Of a stretch of 64,000 nt of DNA, positions 33,813 through 42,567 are shown one piece after another. A program made the translations under genes and the position numbers. The stretch is from Betaproteobacteria bacterium (lineage in GTDB: Bacteria; Pseudomonadota; Gammaproteobacteria; Burkholderiales; Casimicrobiaceae): NCBI GenBank assembly GCA_009778785.1, contig WRFN01000009.1, positions 1-64,000 on the forward strand, in the 5' to 3' direction. Positions within the stretch are counted from its first letter, which is position 1, and every line of letters starts with the position of its first letter. The notes under the pieces were generated by a model. It was given only the letters and a program-made list of their open reading frames with translations. It was not told the origin of the DNA and did not search any database.

Positions 33813-34364
33813 ATGGCGATGAATTTTTGCAGTCATTGCGGCGCGGCAGCACTGGAGCTTCGGGTTCCCGAAGGAGATTTGAAGCTGCGCCATGTCTGCC
33901 GACAGTGCGGCTACATTCATTATCTGAATCCCAAGAGCGTCGTCGGCACGTTGCCGCGCTGGGGAGATCAGGTGTTGTTGTGCCGTCGCGCCATCGAGCC
34001 GCGTTATGGTCTCTGGACATTGCCCGCCGGTTTTTTGGAAATCGGCGAATCGATTGAAGAAGGCGCACGGCGCGAAACTCAGGAAGAAGCAGGCGCGGCG
34101 GTGATACTCGAACGACTTTACACCGTGATCACCATGCCGAAAATCGGCCAACTGCATTTGATGTTTCTGGCCGATCTGCCCAGCCCCGAATTTTTTGCCG
34201 GAACGGAAAGCCTCGAAGTGCGGCTGTTCAGCGAGGCGGACATTCCGTGGGAAGCGCTGGCGTTTCGTACCATCAGCCGAACGCTGCGCTGCTTTTTCTC
34301 GGATCGGTTGCGGATTCAACAAAAAGCGATCAACGAATTTCCGCTGCGCTTATCGGTATTATAA
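33813..34364 (+). CDS. Nudix hydrolase with N-terminal zinc ribbon
   Basis: The 183-residue protein begins with a zinc ribbon (CSHCG...CRQCG) and then a complete Nudix box: GFLEIGESIEEGARRET followed by QEEAGA. This layout is that of NADH pyrophosphatase-like and ADP-ribose-type Nudix enzymes; the substrate cannot be fixed from sequence. AAGGA lies 6 bases before ATG 33813. It follows orn on the same strand and ends before two hairpins. Confidence 0.88.
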   Translation: MAMNFCSHCGAAALELRVPEGDLKLRHVCRQCGYIHYLNPKSVVGTLPRWGDQVLLCRRAIEPRYGLWTLPAGFLEIGESIEEGARRETQEEAGAAVILERLYTVITMPKIGQLHLMFLADLPSPEFFAGTESLEVRLFSEADIPWEALAFRTISRTLRCFFSDRLRIQQKAINEFPLRLSVL

Positions 34365-34387
34365 GTTTGAAGCCTCCATGAATTTGT

Positions 34388-34438
34388 CTCTCTCATGGAG
34401 AGAGGCAAAAATAACCCTCTCCCACGGGTGGGAGAGGG
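34388..34438. terminator. Two adjacent hairpins between convergent genes
   Basis: CTCTCTC-ATG-GAGAGAG (34388-34404) is followed by CCCTCTCCCA-CGGG-TGGGAGAGGG (34415-34438), a 10-bp perfect stem. They lie between the Nudix gene and the convergent IPTL-type gene and may stop transcription from both sides. No clear T run follows, and the second resembles a dispersed repeat of proteobacterial spacers. Confidence 0.5.
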
Positions 34439-34485
34439 TGCCCAAAGGGCAGGGGAGGGGGTATAGCGAGGAGCGAAGCGGCGAA

Positions 34486-35895
34486 TCAAACTTTGTGGTT
34501 GCGCTCAACACTGCGTCTGGTTTTGGGCAAGACGAACCACGCTGCTGCGGTCAACAGCATCAGCAGCAACCAGGGAAGTGCTTTGCCCGTTGGTACGGGG
34601 TCGGCGGCGGGGCCTTTGAGTGGGGCAAAGAATGTGACGCTGGTGGTGCCGGGCGACAGCAAGCCATTCAGCCCGGTAACATTTGGGGCGGCAGCAGCGG
34701 GGTCGTCGTTGTCGTAGGTGTCGGGGGTGGCCGAAGTGACATCCACCGTTACCGTGCAGGAGATCATCAAGGCGGCCAAATCTCCCGATACGGTAAGGGT
34801 GGTTCCCAAAATGGAAGTCAGGCCATTGGGGCAATCGGTCGTGATGTTGGGCGTCGTTGCAAACGTCAGGCCGGACGGCAGCGTTTCGTTGAACGACCAG
34901 CCGGTTTTTGCCAGCAAATCATCGGTGTTGGTGATCGTGAACGTCAGCGTCGTGGTTCCGCCCACGGGCACCGACGTGGAACTGAACGCTTCATCCAACT
35001 GCGGCGTCACGTCGATGATTTGCAGGTCGTCGAGGGCGACATCGTTGCCGGGGGTTTGGGTGGTGCCGTTGGTTACCTGTATGCCGACCGTGGGGACGCT
35101 GCTGGTGGCCAGCCATGCGGGTGTAGTCCCTGTGGTGACGTAAACCGGTGTGCCGGCAGACGTGGTCGCGTAACGATTGTAGGGGGCGTCGGAACAGGGC
35201 GTAATCGTCGGAGACTGAACCAATGGCGTTAATGCAGAGCTGTCCAGAAGGGAAATCGTTTCCGCCGCTTCATACCAAGTGGCGGTGTTAGGCCTGTAGG
35301 TATCCTCTTGACAATGGATCTCGGCGAAATCGGCCGAGGCGATGTAATAATGTCCTGTCGTGACGGAGAAAACCGAGTTCGCTTGAATCTGAACAGAACT
35401 GGAGATAGGGGTTATTACACCTGTCGTTCCCGGATTGGTCATCGATGCCAGCACGTTGTTGGCGCCGGCAGCCGATCCCTGACCTTGGTACAGACCCAGT
35501 ACACTGGCCATGGCTTGGAGGAATGGCCACGCGGCTTGAGTGTTGGTGCCGGTGCCAGTCCGCCCAGCGTTGGCGCTGCAACCGGTATCGCCGCCTGGCT
35601 GCGCCGTACCGGAGTTGAGAATCCAGCCGTTGCACTGATTCGCCGTTGATGCCCAGCCCGTGCCGACAGTATAGGTTTCACCGTGATCGCCGGCATAGCC
35701 TCCGATACCCACCGCAGCACCGGGCAGTGGAAAGCCGAGAGAAAAATCCTCAACCCATTCTTGCGACCCCGGCTGCGGAATACCCGGTGAACCTTGAGCC
35801 AGCACGGTTTGAGAGAGCGCCGTCAACGCCAAAGCGACAGCGAGAAACGCATGTTTGACATCGCGACGGCGAAGCGAGGTTGCGGTGGAAAACAT
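34486..35895 (-). CDS. Secreted surface protein with DUF11-like domain and IPTL-CTERM-like sorting signal
   Basis: The 469-residue product has a signal peptide (HAFLAVALALTALSQTVLAQ), a Gly/Thr/Asn-rich body, and a beta-sandwich region of the DUF11 type near 310-440 (VPVGGTTTLTFTITNTDDLLA). The end is a Pro-Thr containing motif, a hydrophobic helix and basic residues (DPVPTGKALPWLLLMLL...LPKTRR), the pattern of IPTL/PEP-CTERM sorting signals handled by an exosortase-type system and usually linked to exopolysaccharide. AGGAG lies 8 bases before the ATG. No exosortase gene is in the window. The signal departs from the IPTLSEW consensus. Confidence 0.75.
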   Translation of the reverse strand: MFSTATSLRRRDVKHAFLAVALALTALSQTVLAQGSPGIPQPGSQEWVEDFSLGFPLPGAAVGIGGYAGDHGETYTVGTGWASTANQCNGWILNSGTAQPGGDTGCSANAGRTGTGTNTQAAWPFLQAMASVLGLYQGQGSAAGANNVLASMTNPGTTGVITPISSSVQIQANSVFSVTTGHYYIASADFAEIHCQEDTYRPNTATWYEAAETISLLDSSALTPLVQSPTITPCSDAPYNRYATTSAGTPVYVTTGTTPAWLATSSVPTVGIQVTNGTTQTPGNDVALDDLQIIDVTPQLDEAFSSTSVPVGGTTTLTFTITNTDDLLAKTGWSFNETLPSGLTFATTPNITTDCPNGLTSILGTTLTVSGDLAALMISCTVTVDVTSATPDTYDNDDPAAAAPNVTGLNGLLSPGTTSVTFFAPLKGPAADPVPTGKALPWLLLMLLTAAAWFVLPKTRRSVERNHKV

Positions 35896-36430
35896 CGTTT
35901 AAGCTCCTGTTGTGGTCAGAACGTCTCTGTTTGTTTGATGTTAGTCATCCACGTCTGAGTATATGCGCGCTTTGGTGATGTTGTTCGATCGTTCCAACGA
36001 AAGGCGCCTCACTTTTTGTCGCTCATGGAGCGACTTTGGTTTTTTCTTTTTTCTGTTTCCTTGCCGGTTTCACTGAGAACGCTTTCGTGCAGACCGGTGG
36101 TGAAAGTGTGCGGGAACGCGGCGAATGTTATGGTTGATTTTTTTGGCCTCATTTATTTTTATTCTTGTCAAAAACAGGATCTGCGCACGCTTCATGAGAA
36201 ATGCTTGATTGTTTTGCGAGTAAGCGCTACTTTATTGTTGTTTTTTAATGGCGCGATTTTGGTTTTTATTTTTGGGTTTGTGCAAATTGTCTCAACGAAG
36301 AAACATTTGCACAAGCCAGCTATGAAAGTGCGACAAGCGATTCTGCGAACTCACTTGGCCTCGTCCATTTTTCTTTTTGCAAAAAAACAACAAAAGTTTT
36401 TTGACCGCGGGCGTTTAAACCAGAGACGCT
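35896..36430. other. AT-rich spacer, no gene seen
   Basis: No supported coding sequence: the plus-strand ORF that starts here lacks gene-like composition and runs under the Sel1 gene. An inverted repeat TTGTGCAAAT ... ATTTGCACAA (36278-36287 and 36305-36314) is the only structure seen. The left part carries the promoter region of the surface-protein gene. Confidence 0.5.
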
Positions 36431-38773
36431 TCAATGCGCTGCGTCGCCCTTTGCCGACGGTTTGCTTGGCGCTCTCGACGGCGCGTTGTTGCGCGACGTG
36501 TTGTTGTGCGGCGTGCTCGGCGCTTTCACAGGCGGCTTTGCACTTCCGTGCGAAGGCGGTTTTGAATTTCCATGCGGGCGCGGTTTGCTTCCGTGCGAGG
36601 AGGGTTTGGAATTGCCGTGCGAATGGTGCCCAGATCCTCTGTACGAAGGTGTATAGCTGTAGTTGTCGGCGATTGTACCGAGGATCATCAAACCGATGTT
36701 GATGCTGATGTAGGCGATCGCTGCTCCGCTTCCCTGAGCCGACGCCATGCCGTACCATCGCAAGGCTTCGTCGCCGTCTTGCTCGACGCCGCGCCCGTGG
36801 TCGTACATCCAGCCCAAGCCGTTTTGGGCTTCCACATTTCCCTGTTCCGCCGCCAGGCTGAGCCATTTCGCGGCTTCGACTTCATTCTTGGCGACGCCGC
36901 GCCCTTGAAAGTACATCCAGCCCAGCGAAAATTGCGCATTCGCGTTTCCTTGATTGGCCGCCAACTTGTACCATTTCACAGCCTCGCTATCGCTCTTCTG
37001 CACGCCGCGACCTTCGGCGTACATCACGCCCAAATCATTCTGAGCTTCCGCAAATCCCTGCTCCGCCGCCTTGCGAAACCAGACGACGGCCTCGGTGTCG
37101 TTCTTCTCTACGCCCTGACCGTTGGCGTACATGAAGCCGATGTTGCATTGCGCCGGCGCGTAGCCTTGATCGGCGGCCAGACGATACCATTTCAACGCTT
37201 CGCTATGACTCTGCGTCACACCATGACCGTTGGCGTACTTCACGCCAAGATTGCATTGTGACCTCGCATCGCCTTGTTCCGCCGCGCGTTTCAGTGCGTC
37301 GGTGGGCGGCAATTTGTTCACAGCGACAAGCGCTTTTTGGGCAGTCGCATTTCCTTGCACTGCCGCCAGCCGATACCACTCTGCGGCTTCGTCGTAATCT
37401 TGCGCGACGCCGCGGCCTTGTTCATACATCGCGCCGAGGCTGTTTTGGGCATCCGCATTTCCCTGATCCGCTGCTGCCCGATACCACTTCGCGGCTTCGG
37501 CATCATTCTGCGCGACGCCGTGCCCCTGAAAGTACATCGACCCGAGATAATTCTGCGCTGACGCATTGTCCTGATCGGCCGCCTTTTGAAACCAGCTTGC
37601 GGCTTCGGTATCGCTCTGCGTGACGCCCTGACCGTTCAGATACATTTCTCCGAGGGCATTTTGAGCAAGCGCATAGCCCTGTTCCGCCGACTTGCGATAC
37701 CACTGTGCGGCATCGGCAACGGCTTCGCTCTTCACATAGCTTCGGCCATTCTGGATCATCCAGCCAAGATTGTATTGGGCAGGCGCATAGCCGCTTGCCG
37801 CCGCTTCGCTGAATCTCAAATGGGCGGCGACATCATTCTGAGTTACGCCCCAGCCATTCAGAGACATCTCACCGAGCCTGTTTTGGGCAGGTGCAAATCC
37901 TCCTCCTTGGGCGGCGGCTTTTTCGTACCACTTCTGAGCCTTGGCCTCATTCTGTTCGACGCCTTGGCCGTTGGCGTACATTTCTCCGAGGCTGAATTGC
38001 GCGTTGACATCCCCGTGTTCCGCGACGCGCTTCATGGCATCGAAATCCAGCGGCGGCGGGTCGATGAAGGAGAGATGATCGAGAGAATTCTCTTTGATTG
38101 CGGCGAGCGCGTTTTTGGCGTACACAGTGTACGGGTCTCCCTGCGCCGCCGCTTTGCCGAACCACTTCTCGGCATTTTTGGTATCTGCCGGGTCGGATTT
38201 GAGAGCGATGTAGCCGAGGCCGAATTGAGCATCCGCCAACCCTTTTGCCGCCGCCTTGCCGAACCACGTCTTGGCCTCGTCGTTATCCTGCGTGACCGCG
38301 TAGCCGTTGAGGTACATCACCCCCAGCTTGTCTTGAGCGAGCGCATAGCCTTTCTCCGCCGACTTGCGAATCCACATCTCGGCTTCGTCGTCGCTCGGCG
38401 CGATGCCTTGACCATCGAGGTACATCACGCCAAGACGGTATTGCGCTTTCACATCCCCCTGTTCCGCCGCGTATTTGATCGTCTCGAAATCTTGCGCGGG
38501 AACGGGCGCATGGACTTGTGCTGATTTCTCCGCATTGACCTCCGATGTCGGTGCTGGCGCAACCGAGGGAGAAGGGTTATCCGCAACGACGATTGGGGGA
38601 GGAGTAGAAGCGTTCATACTTCCCTGCTCCTCGGCTTGCTTCAACGTCGGAGCAGGTATGGTGGTGCAAGCCTGCAACGAAAGCACCGTAAGCAGGGTGA
38701 AGGCAGCTTTGGTGGCGGCGCTCGGCGCCGCCCCTTTTGTACCGGCAGCTTTATAGAAAGCCTCAAAAATCAT
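36431..38773 (-). CDS. Sel1-repeat lipoprotein (780 residues)
   Basis: The protein starts MIFEAFYKAAGTKGA with a lipoprotein-like signal (TVLSLQAC, Cys about 36; Gln at -2 is unusual), a proline-rich linker, about 14 Sel1 units, a short hydrophobic stretch (IAYISINIGLMILGTIA) and a low-complexity tail of HGNSKPPSHGS-type motifs ending in Ala/Pro/Ser/Asn. Sel1 solenoids bind partner proteins; partners are unknown. Its ATG overlaps the upstream gene's stop (ATGA), so it is translated with the 38770 gene. It shares with that gene the SKPPSHG tail motif. Confidence 0.85.
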   Translation of the reverse strand: MIFEAFYKAAGTKGAAPSAATKAAFTLLTVLSLQACTTIPAPTLKQAEEQGSMNASTPPPIVVADNPSPSVAPAPTSEVNAEKSAQVHAPVPAQDFETIKYAAEQGDVKAQYRLGVMYLDGQGIAPSDDEAEMWIRKSAEKGYALAQDKLGVMYLNGYAVTQDNDEAKTWFGKAAAKGLADAQFGLGYIALKSDPADTKNAEKWFGKAAAQGDPYTVYAKNALAAIKENSLDHLSFIDPPPLDFDAMKRVAEHGDVNAQFSLGEMYANGQGVEQNEAKAQKWYEKAAAQGGGFAPAQNRLGEMSLNGWGVTQNDVAAHLRFSEAAASGYAPAQYNLGWMIQNGRSYVKSEAVADAAQWYRKSAEQGYALAQNALGEMYLNGQGVTQSDTEAASWFQKAADQDNASAQNYLGSMYFQGHGVAQNDAEAAKWYRAAADQGNADAQNSLGAMYEQGRGVAQDYDEAAEWYRLAAVQGNATAQKALVAVNKLPPTDALKRAAEQGDARSQCNLGVKYANGHGVTQSHSEALKWYRLAADQGYAPAQCNIGFMYANGQGVEKNDTEAVVWFRKAAEQGFAEAQNDLGVMYAEGRGVQKSDSEAVKWYKLAANQGNANAQFSLGWMYFQGRGVAKNEVEAAKWLSLAAEQGNVEAQNGLGWMYDHGRGVEQDGDEALRWYGMASAQGSGAAIAYISINIGLMILGTIADNYSYTPSYRGSGHHSHGNSKPSSHGSKPRPHGNSKPPSHGSAKPPVKAPSTPHNNTSRNNAPSRAPSKPSAKGDAAH

Positions 38774-40614
38774 TTTTTACCACCTGTCGAGGCGCCATGC
38801 GACGAAGGCGACGAAGAGGACGAAGACGACGAGTGTGACGAGGACGACGATGAAGAGGACGAAGACGAATGCGACGACGAACCCGACGATGGCGCGCTAT
38901 GAGACGATCCCGACGGAGCGTTGTGCGATGAACCCGACGGCGCGCTATGAGATGATCCCGACGGTGCGCTATGAGATGATCCCGATGGCGCGTTGTGAGA
39001 TGCGGGCGGTTTCGCGTTTCCTTGTGAAGAAGGTTTTGAATTCCCGCGCGAAGGTGGTTTTGAGTTTCCGTTTGAGGGAGGCTTGGTGTTCCCATGCGAA
39101 GGCGGTTTTGAACCGTTGTTGTGCGGCGAGCGCACTTTCCCCGAGCCGCTGTCGTTCGATGATGACGTATCCAACCAAGCGCCGTAAGAATCGTCTCCCC
39201 CATCATAGTAGTACGAGGCGCTTTGTCCACTGTTGTAATCATAGTCTTGCGCATGCTCGAGCGGATTGGGGAGGACAAGAACGGAGATACCGGCGGTTGC
39301 CGCTCCCAGCACCATATAGGACCACCAGGCCACGCTGCTTCCGACGCTCTTGAGTCGGAGGGTGGCTTGGGCATCCGTATTTCCCTGCGCCGCTGCCAGC
39401 TTGAACAACTTCAAGGCTTCGTCGGGATTCTTCGCCACGCCGCGTCCGCTGTCGTACATTTCGCCGAGGTTGTTTTGACCGGCGGCGTTGCCTTGAGTCG
39501 CCGCCATCTGATACCACCTGACGGCTTCGACATCGTTCTGCGCCACGCCGCGCCCGTTGGCGTACATCCAGCCGAGATTGTTCTGTCCGTCCGAGACTCC
39601 CTGATTTGCCGCCAGTTGATACCACTTCACGGCTTCAACATCACTTTGCGGAACGCCCTGACCCTGATCGTACATCCAGCCGATGTTGTTCTCCGCCTCA
39701 GGGTGCCCCTGTTGCGCCGCCGAGAGAAACCATTTCGCGGCTTCGATTTCATCCTTCGCCACGCCCTGACCTTCGGAGTACATCCAGCCGATGTTGTTTT
39801 GCGCATCTGCATCGCCCTGCTCCGCCGCCAAACGATACCACTTCAGCGCTTCGGCGTTATTCTGCATGACGCCGCGCCCGTTGGCGTACATTACGCCGAG
39901 GTTGTGTTGCGCGGTGGCATCGCCTTGATCTGCTGCTTTGTGATACCACATCACGGCCTTGCCCTCATCCTGCGCAACACCCAAACCGACGCTGTACATG
40001 AAACCGAGGTTGTGCTGACCGATTGCATAGCCCTGATCCGCTGCCTTCTGATACCACTTCACCGCTTCGCCGTCGTTCTGCGCGACGCCGCGACCAGCGG
40101 CGTACATGAAGCCGAGATTGTTTTGCGCGGCGGCATTCCCCTGATCCGCCGCCTTCTGATACCACTTCACCGCTTCACTGTCGTTTTGCGCCATGCCGCG
40201 ACCTTCGGCAAACATCACGCCCAATCGGTATTGCGCTTGCGCCAAACCTTGTTCTGCCGCCTTTTGATACCACTTCACGGCTTCGGCGTCGCTCGGCGCG
40301 ACCTCCGCGCCTTTGGCGTACATCGCGCCGAGGTTGTATTGCGCTTGCGCATCGCCCTTGTTGGCATCGCGCATCACCGCTTCAAAGTCCTGATCCGGCG
40401 CGGCATGCTTTGGCCGGTTTTTTGCGTTGGCGTGCGCAGTTTGAACATCTTCGTTGCCCTGATCCGCCGCTTGCCTCAACGGGGAAACAGTAGTGCAAGC
40501 CACCAGAGAAAGCACAGTGAACAGCGCCACGAAATTTTTGGGGCGCAGACACTTCACGATGTTGACGATGGCGGGGTTGAGGTGAGATGCTTGATAAAAG
40601 GCAACAAAAATCAT
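38770..40614 (-). CDS. Sel1-repeat lipoprotein with Ser-rich tail (614 residues)
   Basis: ATG 40614 has GGGAG 8 bases upstream. The signal ends in a good lipobox (LSLVAC, Cys 40) after an unusually long N-region. Nine Sel1 units follow, each aligning one-to-one with the paralogue at 42568-43944. Then a hydrophobic helix (WWSYMVLGAATAGISVLVLP), Gly/Asp/Tyr-rich sequence, SKPPSHGN motifs and a tail of SAPSGSSH repeats and pure serine runs. Probably envelope-exposed. The 150 bases upstream are duplicated in front of the paralogue. Confidence 0.87.
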   Translation of the reverse strand: MIFVAFYQASHLNPAIVNIVKCLRPKNFVALFTVLSLVACTTVSPLRQAADQGNEDVQTAHANAKNRPKHAAPDQDFEAVMRDANKGDAQAQYNLGAMYAKGAEVAPSDAEAVKWYQKAAEQGLAQAQYRLGVMFAEGRGMAQNDSEAVKWYQKAADQGNAAAQNNLGFMYAAGRGVAQNDGEAVKWYQKAADQGYAIGQHNLGFMYSVGLGVAQDEGKAVMWYHKAADQGDATAQHNLGVMYANGRGVMQNNAEALKWYRLAAEQGDADAQNNIGWMYSEGQGVAKDEIEAAKWFLSAAQQGHPEAENNIGWMYDQGQGVPQSDVEAVKWYQLAANQGVSDGQNNLGWMYANGRGVAQNDVEAVRWYQMAATQGNAAGQNNLGEMYDSGRGVAKNPDEALKLFKLAAAQGNTDAQATLRLKSVGSSVAWWSYMVLGAATAGISVLVLPNPLEHAQDYDYNSGQSASYYYDGGDDSYGAWLDTSSSNDSGSGKVRSPHNNGSKPPSHGNTKPPSNGNSKPPSRGNSKPSSQGNAKPPASHNAPSGSSHSAPSGSSHSAPSGSSHNAPSGSSHSAPSSGSSSHSSSSSSSSSSSHSSSSSSSSPSSHGASTGGKK

Positions 40615-40698
40615 TTTGCAGACTCCCTTTGTTGGCACGGTGAGGGTAGGCATATGATGCGCTACGGGTGAGGCATTGTAGCCGGATTTTTTGACCGG

Positions 40699-40740
40699 AT
40701 GCGTAAGGGGCGCATAAAGAAAGCGTAAATGATGTGTAAA
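40699..40740 (-). promoter_or_regulatory. Promoter with four 11-bp phased direct repeats (copy A)
   Basis: Plus-strand cores CGTAA 40702, CATAA 40713, CGTAA 40724 and TGTAA 40735 are spaced by exactly 11 bases. A TACAAT -10-like box lies downstream on the minus strand (about 40670-40675), and the nearest repeat falls where a -35 box would be. The same arrangement precedes the paralogue at 43944. Confidence 0.55.
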
Positions 40741-40968
40741 GGCGGAATGTTTTGAAAGGGTGGGAAAATTTGAAGGGAAGGGAGTAAATGGAGGGCAGAA
40801 CGGAGCAGAAGCCGGAAACGCCGTTCTGAAGGAGCAACCCAAGAACCAATATCGGCGCGATCCTCCGGGGCTTTGTTTCTCGCGCATTACCGTCATCGCT
40901 TTGTTTCCATCAGCAAGCGCCGGATAAGCAAAGACGCGGGCGCTGCGCGTCCTTGCTTACCCTATGGC

Positions 40969-42447
40969 CTACATAGCCTTTACGGCGGGAGGCGACAAAT
41001 TTTGTAGGGGGGCAAGATTTTTTTGAGCTTCCGCGTTTCCCTGTGCCGCTGCGAGACTGTACCATTTTGCTGCTTCGGTATAATCCTGCGCGATGCCCCA
41101 GCCATTTTGATACATCACGCCAAGGTTGTTCAGGGCGGCCGCATTTTCCCGTACCGCTGCCAAGCGAAACCACCGTGCAGCTTCCGCATAATTCTGCGCG
41201 ACGCCTTTGCCTTGACAGTACATTACGCCAAGATCGTTTTGGGCATCCGCATTTCCTTGTTCCGCCGCATGTTTCACTGACCCGAAATCTTGCTTTTGCG
41301 TTTGTGCGGAGGACTGGGGCTGCGCGGCGGGAAGATGCAGATTTTTCAGACCGGCGATGCGGGTTTGGGCTGTCTGAAACGCCGCAAGGCCGTACCATTT
41401 AGCGGCTTCTACGTAGTCCTGGGCTACGCCTGTCCCATCGTAATACAGCTTGCCGAGATGGTTTTGCGCGATGGCGAAACCTTGATCCGCCGCCTTGCGA
41501 TACCATGTCTCGGCTTGGGCATAATCCTGCGCGACGCCGCGGCCATTTTCGTACATCACGCCAAGATTGCTTTGAGCAATCTCATGTCCCTGTTCCGCCG
41601 CCTTGGTATACCACTTCACGGCTTCGACATCATTCTGCACCATGCCCCGACCCGCATCGTACATCCATCCAAGGTTGGCTTCAGCCTTCGCATTCCCCTG
41701 CTCCGCCGCTTTGAGATACCATTTCACGGCTTCGGCATCACTCTGCGCGACGCCGCGGCCATTTTGGTACATCACGCCAAGATAGTTTTGGGCTGTTGCC
41801 TGCCCCTGTTCCGCCGCCTTGAGATACCATTTCACGGCTTCGGCATCACTCTGCGCGACGCCGCGACCATTTTCGTACATCCATCCAAGATTGGCTTCAG
41901 CCGTCGCATTCCCCTGTTCCGACGCTTTGAGATACCATTTCACGGCTTCGGCATCGTTCTGCGCGACGCCGTGGCCACTTTCATACATCCAGCCAAGATT
42001 GTTTTGGGCGTCTGCATATCCCTGTTCTACCGCCTTGCGATACCATGTTGCGGCTTGGGCATAATCCTGTTTGACGCCCCAACCATTTTGATACATCACG
42101 CCAAGACTGTATCGGGCTGCGGCATAGCCCTGAGCTTCTGCTTTGCGATACCATGTTAATGCTTGAGCGTAATCCTTTGTGACGCCTTGACCGTCCCTGT
42201 ACATCTTTCCAAGATTATTTTGGGCTTCCGCATTTCCCTTTTCCGCTGCGTTTTTCACTGCGTCAAAGCCCTGCGGCTGAGTCGTTTGTGCGACGTGAGG
42301 CGGATTCTTCGTGGCGGCGGGCGCTTTTTGAACGGGCGCGGCGACGCAAATCGGCAAAGAAAAGACGGCAAGCAGCACAACCGCCAGCATCATCCGCGTC
42401 ATCGCGTTGACGGTTTTGGCTTCTTTATTAAAACGATCGAAAAACAT
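40969..42447 (-). CDS. Sel1-repeat secreted protein (492 residues)
   Basis: Signal peptide TRMMLAVVLLAVFSLPICVAAP, then two blocks of Sel1 units (eight, then two) separated by a Gln/Ala-rich linker (LHLPAAQPQSSAQTQKQD). Units are the KDYAQALTWYRKAEAQG type. Unlike its neighbours it has no clear lipobox, no low-complexity tail and no phased-repeat promoter, so it is the least related of the four. It lies between the two duplicated genes, on the same strand. Confidence 0.87.
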   Translation of the reverse strand: MFFDRFNKEAKTVNAMTRMMLAVVLLAVFSLPICVAAPVQKAPAATKNPPHVAQTTQPQGFDAVKNAAEKGNAEAQNNLGKMYRDGQGVTKDYAQALTWYRKAEAQGYAAARYSLGVMYQNGWGVKQDYAQAATWYRKAVEQGYADAQNNLGWMYESGHGVAQNDAEAVKWYLKASEQGNATAEANLGWMYENGRGVAQSDAEAVKWYLKAAEQGQATAQNYLGVMYQNGRGVAQSDAEAVKWYLKAAEQGNAKAEANLGWMYDAGRGMVQNDVEAVKWYTKAAEQGHEIAQSNLGVMYENGRGVAQDYAQAETWYRKAADQGFAIAQNHLGKLYYDGTGVAQDYVEAAKWYGLAAFQTAQTRIAGLKNLHLPAAQPQSSAQTQKQDFGSVKHAAEQGNADAQNDLGVMYCQGKGVAQNYAEAARWFRLAAVRENAAALNNLGVMYQNGWGIAQDYTEAAKWYSLAAAQGNAEAQKNLAPLQNLSPPAVKAM

Positions 42448-42567
42448 TTTGTAGCTCCTTGCTTTGAGATCGGTTAGGGGGCGGTATTCGGTTGGGCAAA
42501 GACGCGCAGGGTGAAAAAGCGAGAAACTTTTTCTGTCCTATGGCGCTGATTCGCCGACTTGCCCGGG

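Noticed and set aside
36016-36702. 228-residue plus-strand ORF at the end of the Sel1 cluster
   Set aside because: No ribosome site, mixed low-complexity content, and half of it overlaps the Sel1 tail in antisense.
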